Positions 7,236 through 8,330 of a DNA stretch of 8,330 nucleotides are shown here, in pieces. Position 1 is the first letter of the stretch. Each line of letters starts with the position of its first letter. The position numbers were made by a program, and so were the translations under genes. The DNA is from JADJEI01 sp035328465 (GTDB taxonomy: Bacteria; Bacteroidota; Ignavibacteria; Ignavibacteriales; Ignavibacteriaceae): positions 1-8,330 of the forward strand of contig DAOLIQ010000113.1 of the NCBI GenBank assembly GCA_035328465.1. Reading direction: 5' to 3'. The notes under the pieces are model-generated. The model worked only from the letters and a program-made list of their open reading frames with translations. It was not told where the DNA came from and made no database searches.

Positions 7236-7528
7236 TGAGTCCGGTTCGTGTTAAAATGAACGATAAAAGAGATTTGTTAATCAAGTGGGATGACAAATCT
7301 GAAACATCTATTCCCATTTCATTACTTCGTAAAAACTGTCCTTGTGCTACTTGCGTTGCAGAAAGAGATAAGCAAGGTAAATTTTATATTCCGCTGTTAG
7401 AGCCAAATCAAATTATAATTTCGGAAATCAAAATTGTCGGAAATTATGCACTAAGTATTAAATGGGGGGATGGACATAATACAGGTATATACGAATACAC
7501 CTTCTTGAAAAATTTCTCAATAAAATAA
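7235..7528 (+). CDS. DUF971 / GBBH-like N-terminal domain protein
   Basis: Small protein of 97 residues that is a stand-alone DUF971 domain, the fold found at the N-terminus of gamma-butyrobetaine hydroxylase and attached to some Mrp/HCF101-type iron-sulfur carrier proteins. Family features: WDDKSETSIPISLLRKNCPCATC (split as residues 18-29 and 30-40) with Cys35, Cys37 and Cys40, and KWGDGHNTGIYEYTFL (76-91) with His81. The CxCxxC plus His set matches the zinc ligands of human gamma-butyrobetaine hydroxylase (Cys38, Cys40, Cys43, His82), so zinc binding is likely. No dioxygenase catalytic domain is present. ATG 7235 overlaps the purC stop by one base (TGATG); a TTG at 7232 in the same frame is a less likely start. 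Function is unknown; a link to iron-sulfur protein maturation is only a family-based guess. Confidence 0.9.
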   Translation: MSPVRVKMNDKRDLLIKWDDKSETSIPISLLRKNCPCATCVAERDKQGKFYIPLLEPNQIIISEIKIVGNYALSIKWGDGHNTGIYEYTFLKNFSIK

Positions 7529-7537
7529 TTTTGGGAT

Positions 7538-8134
7538 ATGATTTTACCAAATCAACTCACCGTTCTCAGAATTATTCTAACTCCTATCTTTTTATTTTTC
7601 TTTCTATACGAAAATCAAGTGTTAAAAGAAATTTCACTTATTGTATTTTTAGTTGCTGCTTTAACTGATTGGTATGACGGCTGGCTTGCGAGAAAATTTA
7701 ATTATATCACAAGCTGGGGAAAATTTTGGGATCCTTTAGCCGATAAAATTCTGACCTCATCTGCATTCTTCGGTTTTGCTATGGTTGGGTTAATTGCAAA
7801 CTGGATGGTATGGATCATTATTCTCAGAGATTTACTAATCACTTTATTGCGTGTTTATAGTGACTATCGCGGCTTCTCTTTTCGAACTTCAGTGTACGCT
7901 AAAATTAAAACTGTTCTTCAAATGATATTTCTTTATTACTTATTAATATTTTTTGTCCTGAGTAAAAATGATTGGTTTCAAGCAAACTTTAGCAATGTCA
8001 TTTCATTGTTGCTTGATGAAGACTTATTATTTTTTCTATCATTATTTATTACTGCGATTACTTTTTTTACTGGGCTTCAATATATTTTTGCAAATAAAAA
8101 TTTAATCAAAAAACTATTTCAAATTGAAAATTAA
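7538..8134 (+). CDS. pgsA: CDP-diacylglycerol--glycerol-3-phosphate 3-phosphatidyltransferase, PgsA
   Basis: Inner-membrane enzyme that transfers the phosphatidyl group from CDP-diacylglycerol to glycerol-3-phosphate, giving phosphatidylglycerol phosphate. The protein has 198 residues, close to the usual 180-200. The CDP-alcohol phosphatidyltransferase signature D-x2-DG-x2-AR-x8-G-x3-D-x3-D is complete at residues 44-69: Asp44, Asp47, Gly48, Ala51, Arg52, Gly61, Asp65 and Asp69; the aspartates bind the metal ions. The N-terminus MILPNQLTVLRIILTPIF is typical of PgsA. Hydrophobic stretches at about 8-24, 31-43, 72-100, 125-142 and 163-187 are the membrane helices. It starts 9 nt after the DUF971 gene without a clear ribosome binding site and overlaps the downstream pgpA reading frame. 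Other members of this superfamily (phosphatidylserine or cardiolipin synthases) share the motif; adjacency to pgpA favours PgsA. Confidence 0.92.
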   Translation: MILPNQLTVLRIILTPIFLFFFLYENQVLKEISLIVFLVAALTDWYDGWLARKFNYITSWGKFWDPLADKILTSSAFFGFAMVGLIANWMVWIIILRDLLITLLRVYSDYRGFSFRTSVYAKIKTVLQMIFLYYLLIFFVLSKNDWFQANFSNVISLLLDEDLLFFLSLFITAITFFTGLQYIFANKNLIKKLFQIEN

Positions 8135-8330
8135 TTTTATTGAAAATTTTTTAGGCTCAGGTTTCTATACTGGGTACATACCGATTGCTTCAGGAAGTTT
8201 CGCAAGTCTCGTGGCACTGCTAATCTATTTTATACCTGGATTCGAAAATCCATTCATTCATATTCCATTAATCCTAATATTTACAATTTACGGCATATTT
8301 ATTGGCAATAAATTTGACATAAAATTTGGA
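8124..8330 (+). CDS. pgpA: Phosphatidylglycerophosphatase A (PgpA), 3' partial
   Basis: Membrane phosphatase that would dephosphorylate the PgsA product to phosphatidylglycerol. Only the first 69 residues are in the window; the frame is open to the right edge. The segment GSGFYTGYIPIASGSFASL (11-29) corresponds to GFGSGLSPIVPGTMGSL of E. coli PgpA, with AS replacing the usual PG. A hydrophobic stretch (30-62) follows. The metal-binding acidic residues of the family lie further downstream and cannot be checked. The frame has a stop at 8103-8105 and no ATG before the conserved region; the best start is TTG 8124, which overlaps the end of pgsA by 11 nt. An ATT start at 8130 or 8139 is possible but rarer. 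Tight coupling with pgsA fits consecutive steps of one pathway. Confidence 0.85.
   Translation, partial: MKINFIENFLGSGFYTGYIPIASGSFASLVALLIYFIPGFENPFIHIPLILIFTIYGIFIGNKFDIKFG

Overview
The window looks like a piece of a draft or metagenome-assembled genome from the Bacteroidota/Ignavibacteriota side of the FCB group. Four things point there. The DNA is AT-rich. The first gene is a gingipain-family (C25) peptidase ending in a type IX secretion-type C-terminal sorting domain. Two intergenic spacers carry promoters of the Bacteroidota form (TTG, 17-23 nt, TAnnTTTG). Shine-Dalgarno sites are weak or absent apart from one gene. The lineage call is an inference from gene content; no 16S or other marker is present. 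Two runs of exactly 100 N (2042-2141 and 5539-5638) are almost certainly placeholders for scaffold gaps of unknown true length, so sequence across them should not be read literally.

Layout, all genes on the + strand. (1) 3-3515: a large secreted C25 cysteine peptidase, open at the left edge and interrupted by the first gap. (2) 3546-5378: glmS, complete, 30 nt downstream and with a clear ribosome binding site. (3) 5395-5538: a self-contained tRNA-Phe(GAA) unit with its own promoter and a hairpin terminator that runs into the second gap. (4) 5660-6196: a small outer-membrane beta-barrel protein with a signal peptide; its upstream region is lost in the gap. (5) 6286-8330: a promoter followed by a tight cluster purC - DUF971 protein - pgsA - pgpA (cut by the right edge), with gene junctions of 1-nt overlap, 9-nt gap and 11-nt overlap.

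Functional links. GlmS makes glucosamine-6-phosphate for peptidoglycan and lipopolysaccharide. PgsA and PgpA are consecutive steps of phosphatidylglycerol synthesis (CDP-diacylglycerol to PG-phosphate to PG). PurC is a step of purine synthesis. The DUF971 protein keeps a full Cys3-His set like the zinc site of gamma-butyrobetaine hydroxylase; its role is unknown. The peptidase and the beta-barrel are cell-surface proteins.

Most of this is ordinary housekeeping, and I do not see an undescribed multi-gene system. The items most worth a second look are the unusually long post-catalytic region of the C25 peptidase (which argues against a standard PorU sortase), the two well-placed Bacteroidota-type promoters, and the DUF971 gene embedded between purC and pgsA.
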